Shown here: in pieces, positions 17,268 to 25,062 of the stretch
How the letters are laid out: every line of letters starts with the position of its first letter
How positions within the stretch are numbered: the first letter of the stretch is position 1
Assembly: GCA_012959525.1 (NCBI GenBank)
Contig: DUDB01000080.1
Coordinates: 62,001 to 126,000 of the forward strand
Direction of reading: 5' to 3'
Length of the DNA stretch: 64,000 bases
Source: Planctomycetota bacterium
Lineage (GTDB): Bacteria; Planctomycetota; UBA1135; GCA-002686595
Position numbers and translations under genes: made by a program
The notes under the pieces: model-generated
The model's input: the letters and a program-made list of their open reading frames with translations, nothing else
What the model was told of the DNA's origin: nothing
Databases searched by the model: none

Positions 17268-19277
17268 ATGAACCCGTTGATTCACACAGCGGCCGATGGC
17301 CGCAAGGTCGTGCGTTTGACTCCTGGCAAGCGCGCGCTCTTCTTGACCAAGGACCTGGCTCGCATCGGCGCACAACTGCGTGGCGAGGTAGAGCTGGGCA
17401 TGGAGGACGTGGATCTGGCGGAACTGCTGGATGACATCAACACCGACACCATGACCCCGGCTTGGGTCTGCTTCAGGCATCGGCCCGAGGACATCGCCCT
17501 TGATGCCTACGCGGGCCTGATCGATGAGCAAGGACAGCGGGTGTTCGAGTCTCGCTCGCTCTTGGATGGTGGCTTTGAGGTGATCGTCTCCGGGCAGCGC
17601 AAGGGAACGGGATCGAGTCGCGAGACGGCGCCCCAGGCCGAGCGCTGGTCGGGCGTGTATCTCGTTATCGCCTCCTCCTTCGCGCCCATCCATGGCCGTA
17701 ACAACGTGAACCTCGGACAGCTGATGGGCGATCACGACCAGTTGCGACGCCTTCAGGCTGGAGAGGAAATCCCCTTGGAGGAGTTCACCTCGCGGCTCGA
17801 CCCGATTAGCGCCGCCATCGTCGAGGCTGGAGGGCTCTTCCCGTTTGCCGCCCTCTACGCCAGTGGAGAGGTGTCGGTGCCGGCGCTGGAGACACCTCTG
17901 CGGCCCATGAACATGTGCGAGAAGATCATCGCGGCCAAGGTCGTTACGGGTCCCGATGGCGAGGGTGCTGCACCCTGCGTGGAGCCTGGAAACGTCTGCC
18001 TCGTCAAAGTGGACGGAGGCTACAGCCACGAATTCACTACCGCGCAGGTCCACCACTTCCTGAGCCAGGAATACGGCGAGGACTACACCGTCCAGAACCC
18101 TGCGAAGTTCGCCGTCTTTGAGGACCATCTCTTGTACGCCGATGGCGTCGAGCGCATGGCGCCGTTCAGCGACAAGATTCAGGCTCTGCGTGACCTGCAG
18201 AGAGAGTTCCAACGCCACACAGGGGTTCGGGACTACTCTGCTCAGGACGGCATCTCGCCGGGCATCTGTCATCAGGTGGCTCGTGAGTTGTTCGTGGACC
18301 CGGGTGACTTCATTCAGGCCACGGACTCCCACACCTGCATGGGTGGTGGTAGCAACGCCTTGGCTTACGGGGTGGGATCCACTGAGTATGCGGGCCTAGT
18401 CTCGTCGGGCTTCACCATTGTGCGCGTGCCGGAGTCCATTAGGTTTGAGCTTGTGGGGGAGTTGAATCCCGGCATGACGGCCAAGGACCTGATGCTTCAC
18501 ATTCTCGACACCTACGCTAAGCGCGAAGAGACCCTCGATCGTGTCATGGAGTTTGGGGGGCCTGGGCTCGCGTCACTCTCGATGGATGAGCGAGCTACGC
18601 TGTGCAACATGGCAACCGAGTGTTCTGCGCGCTCAGGAATTTGCGAAGGGGACGACCTTACTGCCGAGTGGATTGCTGCACGACGCGAAGGTGTAACCCC
18701 AGACGCGTTCCGCGCCCGCTTTGTGGCCCCGGACGAGGGAGCCGAGTACTCAGGCGGCGTGCATCAGATCGATCTGTCGACCCTGGTGCCCATGGTGGCC
18801 GAGCCTGGCGACCCTACCTATGGTCGGGCCATCGATGAATTGGAAGGCGTGCCCATCGACATCGCCTACGGCGGTTCGTGCACGGCGGGCAAAGAGCATG
18901 ACATGGACTTCTACGCTCTCGTCTTGTCGGAGGCCCTCGATGCGGGCCGCCAGGTCTCGCCTGCGACGCAAATGCTGATACAATTCGGTTCAGAGGCCGT
19001 GGCTGAATACGCCAAGCGCAAGGGATACCTAGAGGTGTTCGAGCGCGCCGGTGTCCAGGTCATCGACCCCGGCTGCGGCGCATGCATCGGTTGCGGACCG
19101 GGCGTATCCGAGAACCGAGAGCAGGTCACCATCAGCGCCATCAATAGAAATTTCAACGGGCGTAGTGGCCCCGGACGACTGTACCTGGGCTCGCCGCTGA
19201 CCGTGGCTGCCAGTGCAGTTGAGGGCCGCATCGTGGCCTACACTCCCGGCATGTTCCGTACTCCGACGAGCGTCTAG
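17268..19277 (+). CDS. Aconitase-superfamily hydratase, swivel domain first
   Basis: A 669-residue single-chain [4Fe-4S] hydro-lyase. Residues about 40-210 are the small or swivel (LeuD-like) domain: DDINTDTMTP, then GTGSSRETAP and VIASSFAPIHGRN. The large catalytic (LeuC-like) part follows: ATDSHTCMGGGSN, AYGGSCTAGKEHD, and GCGACIGCGPG with cluster cysteines. Usual aconitase A and fused isopropylmalate enzymes have the swivel last. Only AcnB-type enzymes have it first, and they carry an N-terminal HEAT domain that is missing here. Substrate could be isopropylmalate, citrate or a homologue. The next gene is an isopropylmalate dehydrogenase-like enzyme, which favours the leucine-type pair. The ATG at 17268 avoids overlap with the thiolase. 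Confidence 0.85.
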   Translation: MNPLIHTAADGRKVVRLTPGKRALFLTKDLARIGAQLRGEVELGMEDVDLAELLDDINTDTMTPAWVCFRHRPEDIALDAYAGLIDEQGQRVFESRSLLDGGFEVIVSGQRKGTGSSRETAPQAERWSGVYLVIASSFAPIHGRNNVNLGQLMGDHDQLRRLQAGEEIPLEEFTSRLDPISAAIVEAGGLFPFAALYASGEVSVPALETPLRPMNMCEKIIAAKVVTGPDGEGAAPCVEPGNVCLVKVDGGYSHEFTTAQVHHFLSQEYGEDYTVQNPAKFAVFEDHLLYADGVERMAPFSDKIQALRDLQREFQRHTGVRDYSAQDGISPGICHQVARELFVDPGDFIQATDSHTCMGGGSNALAYGVGSTEYAGLVSSGFTIVRVPESIRFELVGELNPGMTAKDLMLHILDTYAKREETLDRVMEFGGPGLASLSMDERATLCNMATECSARSGICEGDDLTAEWIAARREGVTPDAFRARFVAPDEGAEYSGGVHQIDLSTLVPMVAEPGDPTYGRAIDELEGVPIDIAYGGSCTAGKEHDMDFYALVLSEALDAGRQVSPATQMLIQFGSEAVAEYAKRKGYLEVFERAGVQVIDPGCGACIGCGPGVSENREQVTISAINRNFNGRSGPGRLYLGSPLTVAASAVEGRIVAYTPGMFRTPTSV

Positions 19278-19302
19278 AGCGCTTACGCACCTGATCCCAC
19301 TC

Positions 19303-20373
19303 ATGAATCAACACGAAATCGCAATCATCGGCGGAGACGGTATCGGCCCAGAAGTTACCCACGAGGCCCTGCGAGTGACCGATGCCGCCGCCGACATCTT
19401 CGGCTTCGGCGTGCGCAAGACCGAGTACCCCTTCGGTAGCCAGCACTTCCTCGACACGGGCGAGATGTTCCCGGACGCTGCCTTCGAAGAGGTTAAGCAA
19501 CAGGGCGCGATCTTCCTCGGGGCCATCGGGGACCCGCGCATGGAGCCGGGTAAGGTCGAGTACGGGATTATTGCGAAGTGTCGATTTGATCTAGATCTGT
19601 ACATCAACCTTCGACCCATCAAGTTGCTCCACACCGATCTATGCCCCCTCAAGAATAAGGGCCCTGAGGACGTGGACATGGTGATCGTTCGCGAGAACAC
19701 CGAGGGTGCGTACACGGGCATGCATGGTTTTGCTCACAAGGGGCAACCCCATGAGGTTTCCACTCAGACCATGGTCTATACCCGCATGGGTGTGGAGCGA
19801 GCCGTTCGCTACGCGTTCGAGACGGCCCGTTCTCGCAACAGGCGCAAGACGGTCACCTTGATTGACAAGGCTAACGCCGTTCGTGCCCACGACCTGTGGA
19901 CGCGTGTGTTCGCCGAGGTGGCGAGCGAGTATCCCGACATCTCCACCGAGCACGCGTATATCGACGCGGCTTGTATGTGGATGGTCAAGAACCCCGAGTG
20001 GTTCGACGTGGCGGTGACTCCCAATCTGTTCGGGGACATTATTACCGACCTAGGGGCCATGGTGCAGGGCGGCATGGGCATCGCGGCCTCGGGCAACATC
20101 CACCCCGGGCGAGTGAGCCTCTTTGAGCCGATCCACGGTTCCGCGCCCAAGTACGCAGGCCAGGGTGTGGCGTCTCCCGTGGCCGCGATCCTGGCGGCCG
20201 GGATGATGCTCGGCTACCTTGGGGAACTCGATGCGGAGAAGGCTATCGAGGCTGCCGTCTCAAACCTCCTGCGCTCGGGCCGCCTGAAGGGCGTGGGGAC
20301 CGCAATGCACGCCACGGGTGAAGTAGGCGACATGGTCGTCGCGGAGCTCAAGGCGCTGACCGTCAAGTCCTGA
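19303..20373 (+). CDS. leuB: 3-isopropylmalate dehydrogenase-like beta-decarboxylating dehydrogenase
   Basis: A 356-residue NAD-dependent enzyme of the isocitrate/isopropylmalate dehydrogenase family. It oxidises and decarboxylates a 2-hydroxy-3-carboxy acid. Visible are IIGGDGIGPEV at the N-terminus, LDLYINLRPIKL with the substrate Arg, IVRENTEGAYTG, the metal-site NLFGDIITDLGA (Asp pair) and LFEPIHGSAPKYAG near the cofactor. The NLRP and EPIHGSAP wording is nearer to LeuB than to NADP-isocitrate dehydrogenase, though NAD-isocitrate dehydrogenase is possible. It starts 25 bp after the aconitase-like gene, and the two probably act in sequence. It ends 3 bp before a convergent gene. Confidence 0.85.
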   Translation: MNQHEIAIIGGDGIGPEVTHEALRVTDAAADIFGFGVRKTEYPFGSQHFLDTGEMFPDAAFEEVKQQGAIFLGAIGDPRMEPGKVEYGIIAKCRFDLDLYINLRPIKLLHTDLCPLKNKGPEDVDMVIVRENTEGAYTGMHGFAHKGQPHEVSTQTMVYTRMGVERAVRYAFETARSRNRRKTVTLIDKANAVRAHDLWTRVFAEVASEYPDISTEHAYIDAACMWMVKNPEWFDVAVTPNLFGDIITDLGAMVQGGMGIAASGNIHPGRVSLFEPIHGSAPKYAGQGVASPVAAILAAGMMLGYLGELDAEKAIEAAVSNLLRSGRLKGVGTAMHATGEVGDMVVAELKALTVKS

Positions 20374-20376
20374 CGC

Positions 20377-21045
20377 CTAGCGCAGCTCGAGCGCGTACCG
20401 CCAGGGATCTCCAAGAAAGACCAGCTTGGCGCTCTCGTCGGCGAGCCTAACGAGCCGGGTTCCCCACAGCACTTCCACGGCCTTCTCGCCCAAGGCGGTC
20501 CCGGTCACGGGACAGAACCCGGTCGTGTCGTTAGCCGCCTCTCGGCCGGCTTGAAAATAGGCTTCGTTCAAGGTCTCCAAGTATGGTCCGGGAGTCTTGT
20601 TCAGTTTGGAGACGCAGCTGCTGCAGCAGAGTAGCACGAGCTGCATCCCGTGCAGGTGGTTGATCGTCGGGCCCATTGCCCCGAGGAGTTCCTTGCTCAC
20701 CACGCAACTGGCCGTGGGGTAGGCCTCTGCCTGGGATCGGATAGCTTCCTGACGAAGAACGTCCCAGTAGGTACGCGGGTCGCTCAGGAAGATCTGCCGG
20801 GCCGACTCATTGGCGAGCAGGACGAGGTGGTCCTCGTAGAACTCGATCACGAGCGTGCCGAAGCTCAGTCCCTCCCCGCTCACCACGCAGGTGTTCATGG
20901 GGTAGAAGGGCAGCTGCTCTATCAACTGGGCGCTGCGCTCCTCATTGAGGGCGCGGTCGTTCACCAGGGTGCTGATTCCGAAACCGGCGATGACCAGAAC
21001 GGTTGCGGCGGCGATCAGCGTGCGGCTGTTGGGGGCCCTGACCAT
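20377..21045 (-). CDS. Membrane-anchored protein with three YHS-like repeats
   Basis: About 222 residues with one N-terminal membrane helix (LIAAATVLVIAGFGI) and then three related segments. Each begins with a Cys-containing strand (NTCVVSGEGL, ASCVVSKELL, GFCPVTGTAL), continues with a hydrophobic strand of the VLLAN/VLLCC/VRLAD type, and two of them end FLSDPRTY or FLGDPWRY. This is the pattern of YHS-like domains found in metal-handling and copper proteins. The middle repeat carries CCSSC. The start was set at 21045 before the helix, because the open frame further upstream is Arg/Pro-rich and overlaps the next gene. Metal or redox function is inference. Confidence 0.65.
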   Translation of the reverse strand: MVRAPNSRTLIAAATVLVIAGFGISTLVNDRALNEERSAQLIEQLPFYPMNTCVVSGEGLSFGTLVIEFYEDHLVLLANESARQIFLSDPRTYWDVLRQEAIRSQAEAYPTASCVVSKELLGAMGPTINHLHGMQLVLLCCSSCVSKLNKTPGPYLETLNEAYFQAGREAANDTTGFCPVTGTALGEKAVEVLWGTRLVRLADESAKLVFLGDPWRYALELR

Positions 21046-21092
21046 GCCTGCAAGGGTAGCGGAAACCAGCGGGAAACGAAAAAATGAGGCCT

Positions 21093-22244
21093 CTAGGGCC
21101 CGCCGAGTGGGCCAGAGCGGGCTACCTGCTTCTCCCGTGACCCGCCCCGCAGGGCCTCGCAGGCGGCATCCAACCGAAGGGCCGTTTGCTCGGCCGCGTG
21201 GGATTGCGCGAGTTCGCGACGTCCTGCTCGCAGATCGGAGCTGCGCCACCTGCTGACTTGGGTGGCCGCGCGGGTCAGGGCGGCGCACAGACTCGCATGG
21301 TCCGCGTAGAGATCTTCCTCGGGCAGGTGTTCCGGGTAAGCGAGGCGGTTCGGGGCCAGGGGTGAGCAGCCGCAGGCGAGCCCCTCGAGCAGCGCGATGC
21401 CATAGAACTCATGGCGTGCTGTGGACACAACCAGATCACACTCGCCGAGAGCGCGCGCGTACTCGGCCTGATCGGACTTGAAGCCTGACCACAGCAAGGT
21501 ACTCCCGAGCCTCTCCAGTCTCTCGGCCATCCCATCCGGCGTGCGTTCGAACGATTCACCCAGCATGACGACTTCGATCTGGGCACCCGCCTCCCGTACC
21601 TCAAGTACGGCGTTGAGAAACCCCACCGGGTCCTTGTCGTGCTCCCAACGATGGTTGAATGCCAACCGTAGCGGAGAGTTCGGAGGGGGCCCGGCTCCCA
21701 GGGGCAGGGCATCCAGGTCGATACCCGGGTAGATGACCTGTGCGTTTGCCATGACCTCATCGAACTCCTTGCGTGGGGCAGGGTTCGGGAGTCGCTGAAG
21801 CAGGTCTTTCGCGGCGGCGTGGAAGTCCTGGCGGTGGAAGCGTGAGTTGAAGGCTATGGCATCCGCCGCAAGGCATGAGAGGACGTTCGTGAAGCCGTAG
21901 TGGTTGCGGTCGGGATCGGGATCCTGATCCGGGTAGGTGAGCTGATTCTCGTGCAGATACAGCAGGACGGGCGTGGACCTGAGGTGGGGGGGCAGGAAGC
22001 CCCGCAGGCGCGGGAGGTCCACGTAGTCCGAGGCGACGATCACGTCCGGCGTCTGCTCGCTCTGGCCCACGCGCTGCGCCAGGGTGAAGGCGGCGGCCTC
22101 CATGCGCCACTGCCAGTGACGGGCGGGAAGGCCCAGAATCTCGACCTTGTGACCGCTCAGGCGTCGCCATGTTTCGAGGAACCGGGCGTGGCTCCCCCCC
22201 AGCCACGGTTCGATGGCGAGCACATTCAGGGGCGCGAGAGTCAT
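21093..22244 (-). CDS. DUF3524 glycosyltransferase, tRNA-queuosine mannosyltransferase-like
   Basis: A 383-residue GT4-type glycosyltransferase. Its N-terminal half is the DUF3524 module: IEPWLGGSHARFLETW, GLPARHWQWRMEAAA, ASDYVDLPRLRGFLP and YLHENQLTYP, then NSRFHRQDF. These match the human GTDC1/QTMAN family, which attaches mannose to queuosine in tRNA-Asp. The C-terminal half has the GT4 nucleotide-sugar fold with STARHEFYGIALLEGLACG (catalytic Glu region). In a bacterium the acceptor could be queuosine or a different small acceptor. The start was set at 22244, directly in front of the first beta strand. Confidence 0.8.
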   Translation of the reverse strand: MTLAPLNVLAIEPWLGGSHARFLETWRRLSGHKVEILGLPARHWQWRMEAAAFTLAQRVGQSEQTPDVIVASDYVDLPRLRGFLPPHLRSTPVLLYLHENQLTYPDQDPDPDRNHYGFTNVLSCLAADAIAFNSRFHRQDFHAAAKDLLQRLPNPAPRKEFDEVMANAQVIYPGIDLDALPLGAGPPPNSPLRLAFNHRWEHDKDPVGFLNAVLEVREAGAQIEVVMLGESFERTPDGMAERLERLGSTLLWSGFKSDQAEYARALGECDLVVSTARHEFYGIALLEGLACGCSPLAPNRLAYPEHLPEEDLYADHASLCAALTRAATQVSRWRSSDLRAGRRELAQSHAAEQTALRLDAACEALRGGSREKQVARSGPLGGP

Positions 22245-22350
22245 GCGGGCACGGTAGCCTGTGGGGCCCGGTCCGGGTTCGCCAGCCCGCCCGTTTTCGA
22301 TGTCCTGGGGCTCCCCTGCCCGCATTTCAGGCCATACTCACCCTTGTCCC

Positions 22351-23331
22351 ATGACTGATTCACCCCTCCTCATTACTGGCGCCGCGGGCTTCATCGGTGC
22401 CCGGCTCGTTCAGGCCTGCAACGAGCAGGGGGTCGACCTGATCAGCGTCGATGACCCGTCGATGATGGGCACGCGCGAGGAGCATACGGGCCTGGATTTC
22501 GGCCGCGTCCTGCACCGGGACGAGCTGCTCGCCATCCTGGAATCGGAGCGCCCGCAGGTTCGCGGTATCGTGCACCTGGGCGCCTGCACGGACACGACCG
22601 AGATGGACGTGGAGTTCCTGACGCGCGTGAACCTCGACTACAGCCGCGCCTTGTGGCAATTCTGCACGGTCACCCGGGTGCCGCTGGTCTACGCCAGCTC
22701 CGCGGCGACCTATGGCGATGGCGCTCAGGGCTACGACGATGACGAGGGCGCGATGGCCAGTCTCAAGCCTCTCAATCCGTACGGGCAGTCGAAACTCGAC
22801 TTTGACCTGTGGGCTCTTCAGCAGGAGTCCTTGAAGGTTGCTCCCCCGCACTGGTCGGGCTTCAAGTTCTTCAACGTCTACGGCTTTGGCGAGCGACACA
22901 AAGAGCGCATGGCCAGCGTTGTCCTGCAGGCCTTCGATCAGATCCGCGAGTCCGGGCGTGTGCGTCTGTTCCAGAGCCACCATCCCGACTACGAGGACGG
23001 CGGGCAGATGCGCGACTTCATCTACGTCGAGGACGTGGTGCGCGTGCTGCTGTTCGCCCTGACCCACCCCATCGAGCGCGGGATCTACAACCTGGGCACG
23101 GGCACGGCGCGCTCCTTCAAGGAGTTGGCCGAGGCCACCTTCAAGGCCCTCGAGGCTCCCGTGCAGATCGACTACGTCCCCACCCCCGAGGACCTGCGCG
23201 AGCGCTACCAGTACTTCACCGAGGCGCGCATGGACCGATTGCGGTCCGCGGGCTTCGACGCGCCCTTCACCTCCCTGGAGGAGGGCGTGGGCCACTACGT
23301 CGCCCGGCTCCAGTCCCGGCAGGAGGCCTGA
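22351..23331 (+). CDS. hldD: ADP-L-glycero-D-manno-heptose 6-epimerase
   Basis: A short-chain dehydrogenase/epimerase of 326 residues that makes the heptose precursor of lipopolysaccharide core. Nucleotide fingerprint ITGAAGFIGARL is at the N-terminus, YASSAATYGDG and the YGQSK catalytic Tyr-Lys pair are in the middle, and FFNVYGFGERHKERMAS plus MRDFIYVEDV are family-specific for HldD. A complete lipopolysaccharide outer membrane is implied but the other heptose genes are not in the window. The next gene begins 5 bp after its stop. Confidence 0.9.
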   Translation: MTDSPLLITGAAGFIGARLVQACNEQGVDLISVDDPSMMGTREEHTGLDFGRVLHRDELLAILESERPQVRGIVHLGACTDTTEMDVEFLTRVNLDYSRALWQFCTVTRVPLVYASSAATYGDGAQGYDDDEGAMASLKPLNPYGQSKLDFDLWALQQESLKVAPPHWSGFKFFNVYGFGERHKERMASVVLQAFDQIRESGRVRLFQSHHPDYEDGGQMRDFIYVEDVVRVLLFALTHPIERGIYNLGTGTARSFKELAEATFKALEAPVQIDYVPTPEDLRERYQYFTEARMDRLRSAGFDAPFTSLEEGVGHYVARLQSRQEA

Positions 23332-23336
23332 GGGTC

Positions 23337-24722
23337 ATGGGCCACTCCAAGCGCTTCAGTGTGCTGCGCGATCCGGTGCACGGGGACGTGTACCTGACCC
23401 ACGAGGAGCTGCGTGTGCTCGACACGCCCGAGATGCAGCGCCTGCGCGGGATCAAGCAGCTGGGCACCGCGTACCTGGTCTACCCCGGCGCCGTGCACAC
23501 GCGCTTCGACCACTCCATCGGCACCGTGCACGTGGCCCAGAAGATGATCGAGGCCATCCGCCTCTCCTTCGACCTGGACCCGGCCGGCAGCCTCTCCATC
23601 AGTGAGGAGGAGGCGCGCGTGATTCGCATCGCGGCGCTCCTACACGACGTGGCCCACATTCCCCACGGCCACAGCATCGAGGACCAGGACGGCCTGTTCG
23701 AACGCCACGACACTCCCTACCGCTTCCAGCGTCTGTTCGATCCGGCGCGCCCCCTGGGCAAGGTGCTGCGGGAGCTCGGTGTGTACGAAGACGTCTTCAG
23801 CATCCTCACCGAGCCGGGTACGGAGGGCCGACGGGAGGTGCCCGCCTACTGGTCGCAGTTGATCGGCGGCACCATCGCCGCCGACATCCTCGACTACCTG
23901 GCGCGCGACGCCTACTTCACGGGCCTGCGGCTTGAGGTCGACCCGCGCGTCACGAGCTACTTCAAGATCGACCGCGCCAGCGGCAACCTCTACATCGACC
24001 TGGCCAAGCACGCGTTGTTGCGCGAGGACATCCTGAGCGAGATCGTGCGCATGCTTGAGGCGCGCTACTACTTCTCCGAGCGTGTCTACTACCACCACGC
24101 CAAGGTCTGCGCGGGTGCCCTGGTGGCGAGAGCGGTGGAAGAGTTGGTTGGCGCCGAGGCCCTGCGCGAGGAGGATCTTCAGGACCAGACCGACGCCTCG
24201 GTGCTGGACGTGCTCGACCGCACCGCGCGGGATGCGGGCCGCGAGTGTGCCGAGCGGGTCCTGGACCTGACGGACCGTGTCCGCACCCGTCGGCTCTACA
24301 AGCGCGCTTGCGTTTTCCCCCGTTATGGAAATGAATCGGCTCAGGACAGCCTGATCGAGCGCTTCTTCTCACCGGGCGCGCGGGCCACGCGCACACAGAC
24401 CGAAGCGCGCATCACCGATCTCGTGCGCTCCGCCACCGGCCGCGACGTGCGCGTGATCATCTACTGTCCGGCGCGGCGCATGCAGCTCAAGGAGGCCCGC
24501 ATCCACGTGCGCTGGCCGGGAGTCAAAGGTGTGCAGCCCCTGTCCGGATTCACCGACCGCGTGCCGCGCCTGTCGGACCTGGAGGAGAGCTACCGCAACC
24601 TGTGGAAGTTCTACGTCTTCACCGACGCCGAGGATCCAGCGCTCCTGGCCAAGGTGCAGGAGATCGCCCGCGGCGAATTCCAAGACGCCCACGACGGCTA
24701 CGAGGTCGGCGGCGCCAGCTGA
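23337..24722 (+). CDS. HD-domain phosphohydrolase (COG1078 type)
   Basis: A 461-residue HD-superfamily protein resembling YdhJ/dGTPase-like hydrolases. The N-terminal phrase VLRDPVHGDVYLT is characteristic of the family. It is followed by TRFDHSIGTVHVA (first metal His) and LLHDVAHIPHGHSIED (HD pair), and later DILDYLARDAYFTG. These residues can build the di-metal site that hydrolyses nucleotide or phosphate esters. The substrate is unknown; dNTPs are a common choice in relatives. The start at 23337 was chosen right after the hldD stop. The frame is open far upstream only as an antisense-like shadow of hldD. Confidence 0.88.
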   Translation: MGHSKRFSVLRDPVHGDVYLTHEELRVLDTPEMQRLRGIKQLGTAYLVYPGAVHTRFDHSIGTVHVAQKMIEAIRLSFDLDPAGSLSISEEEARVIRIAALLHDVAHIPHGHSIEDQDGLFERHDTPYRFQRLFDPARPLGKVLRELGVYEDVFSILTEPGTEGRREVPAYWSQLIGGTIAADILDYLARDAYFTGLRLEVDPRVTSYFKIDRASGNLYIDLAKHALLREDILSEIVRMLEARYYFSERVYYHHAKVCAGALVARAVEELVGAEALREEDLQDQTDASVLDVLDRTARDAGRECAERVLDLTDRVRTRRLYKRACVFPRYGNESAQDSLIERFFSPGARATRTQTEARITDLVRSATGRDVRVIIYCPARRMQLKEARIHVRWPGVKGVQPLSGFTDRVPRLSDLEESYRNLWKFYVFTDAEDPALLAKVQEIARGEFQDAHDGYEVGGAS

Positions 24723-25048
24723 TTGGGTGGGCCGCCTGCGGAAGAATCCTCAAGACAGGGGCTTGGAGGCCGCCGGTGAGGGGCCTACCTGGCGGGGCTT
24801 GGCGAGGGCCATGACAGTTCCCAGTCGCGCCTTTTCTGCTTCCTGCCCCGCCTGACCATTAGGTGTCCAATCCATGATCGTTGCCTGCCTGCCCCTCGTA
24901 TTGACGGCTCCATTGAGCCTCTGCCAAGAAGAAACAACCCAGAACACCGAAAGTGCACGGATGCAAGTCGACGTGCGCGTGGCGCCTGAACGCATGGTGG
25001 AGGCTCCCATTCGGATCGAACGCCCGCAGGAAGGCAGGTGTGGTCGGT
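24723..25048. other. 326-bp stretch with no firm gene
   Basis: This gap separates the HD-hydrolase gene from the convergent aminotransferase. It contains no RNA gene that I recognise and only one short open frame with a signal-like N-terminus (24874-25062, listed separately). The rest, 24723-24873, shows no clear signal. Confidence 0.5.
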
Positions 25049-25062
25049 TCAGGTGCTGCTGA
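24874..25062 (+). CDS. Possible small secreted protein
   Basis: A 62-codon frame that begins with ATG and a convincing hydrophobic signal (MIVACLPLVLTAPLSLC) followed by an acidic/Gln segment and a basic, Cys-containing end (GRCGRFRCC). Its last 14 bp overlap the end of the convergent aminotransferase gene. There is no homologue that I recognise. It may be a truncated remnant of a larger exported protein whose 3' part has been lost, or simply a chance frame. Confidence 0.3.
   Translation: MIVACLPLVLTAPLSLCQEETTQNTESARMQVDVRVAPERMVEAPIRIERPQEGRCGRFRCC

Noticed and set aside
17106..18332. 408-codon minus-strand frame opposite the thiolase and aconitase-like genes
   Set aside because: Antisense to two genes with intact catalytic motifs; composition is that of a mirrored coding frame.
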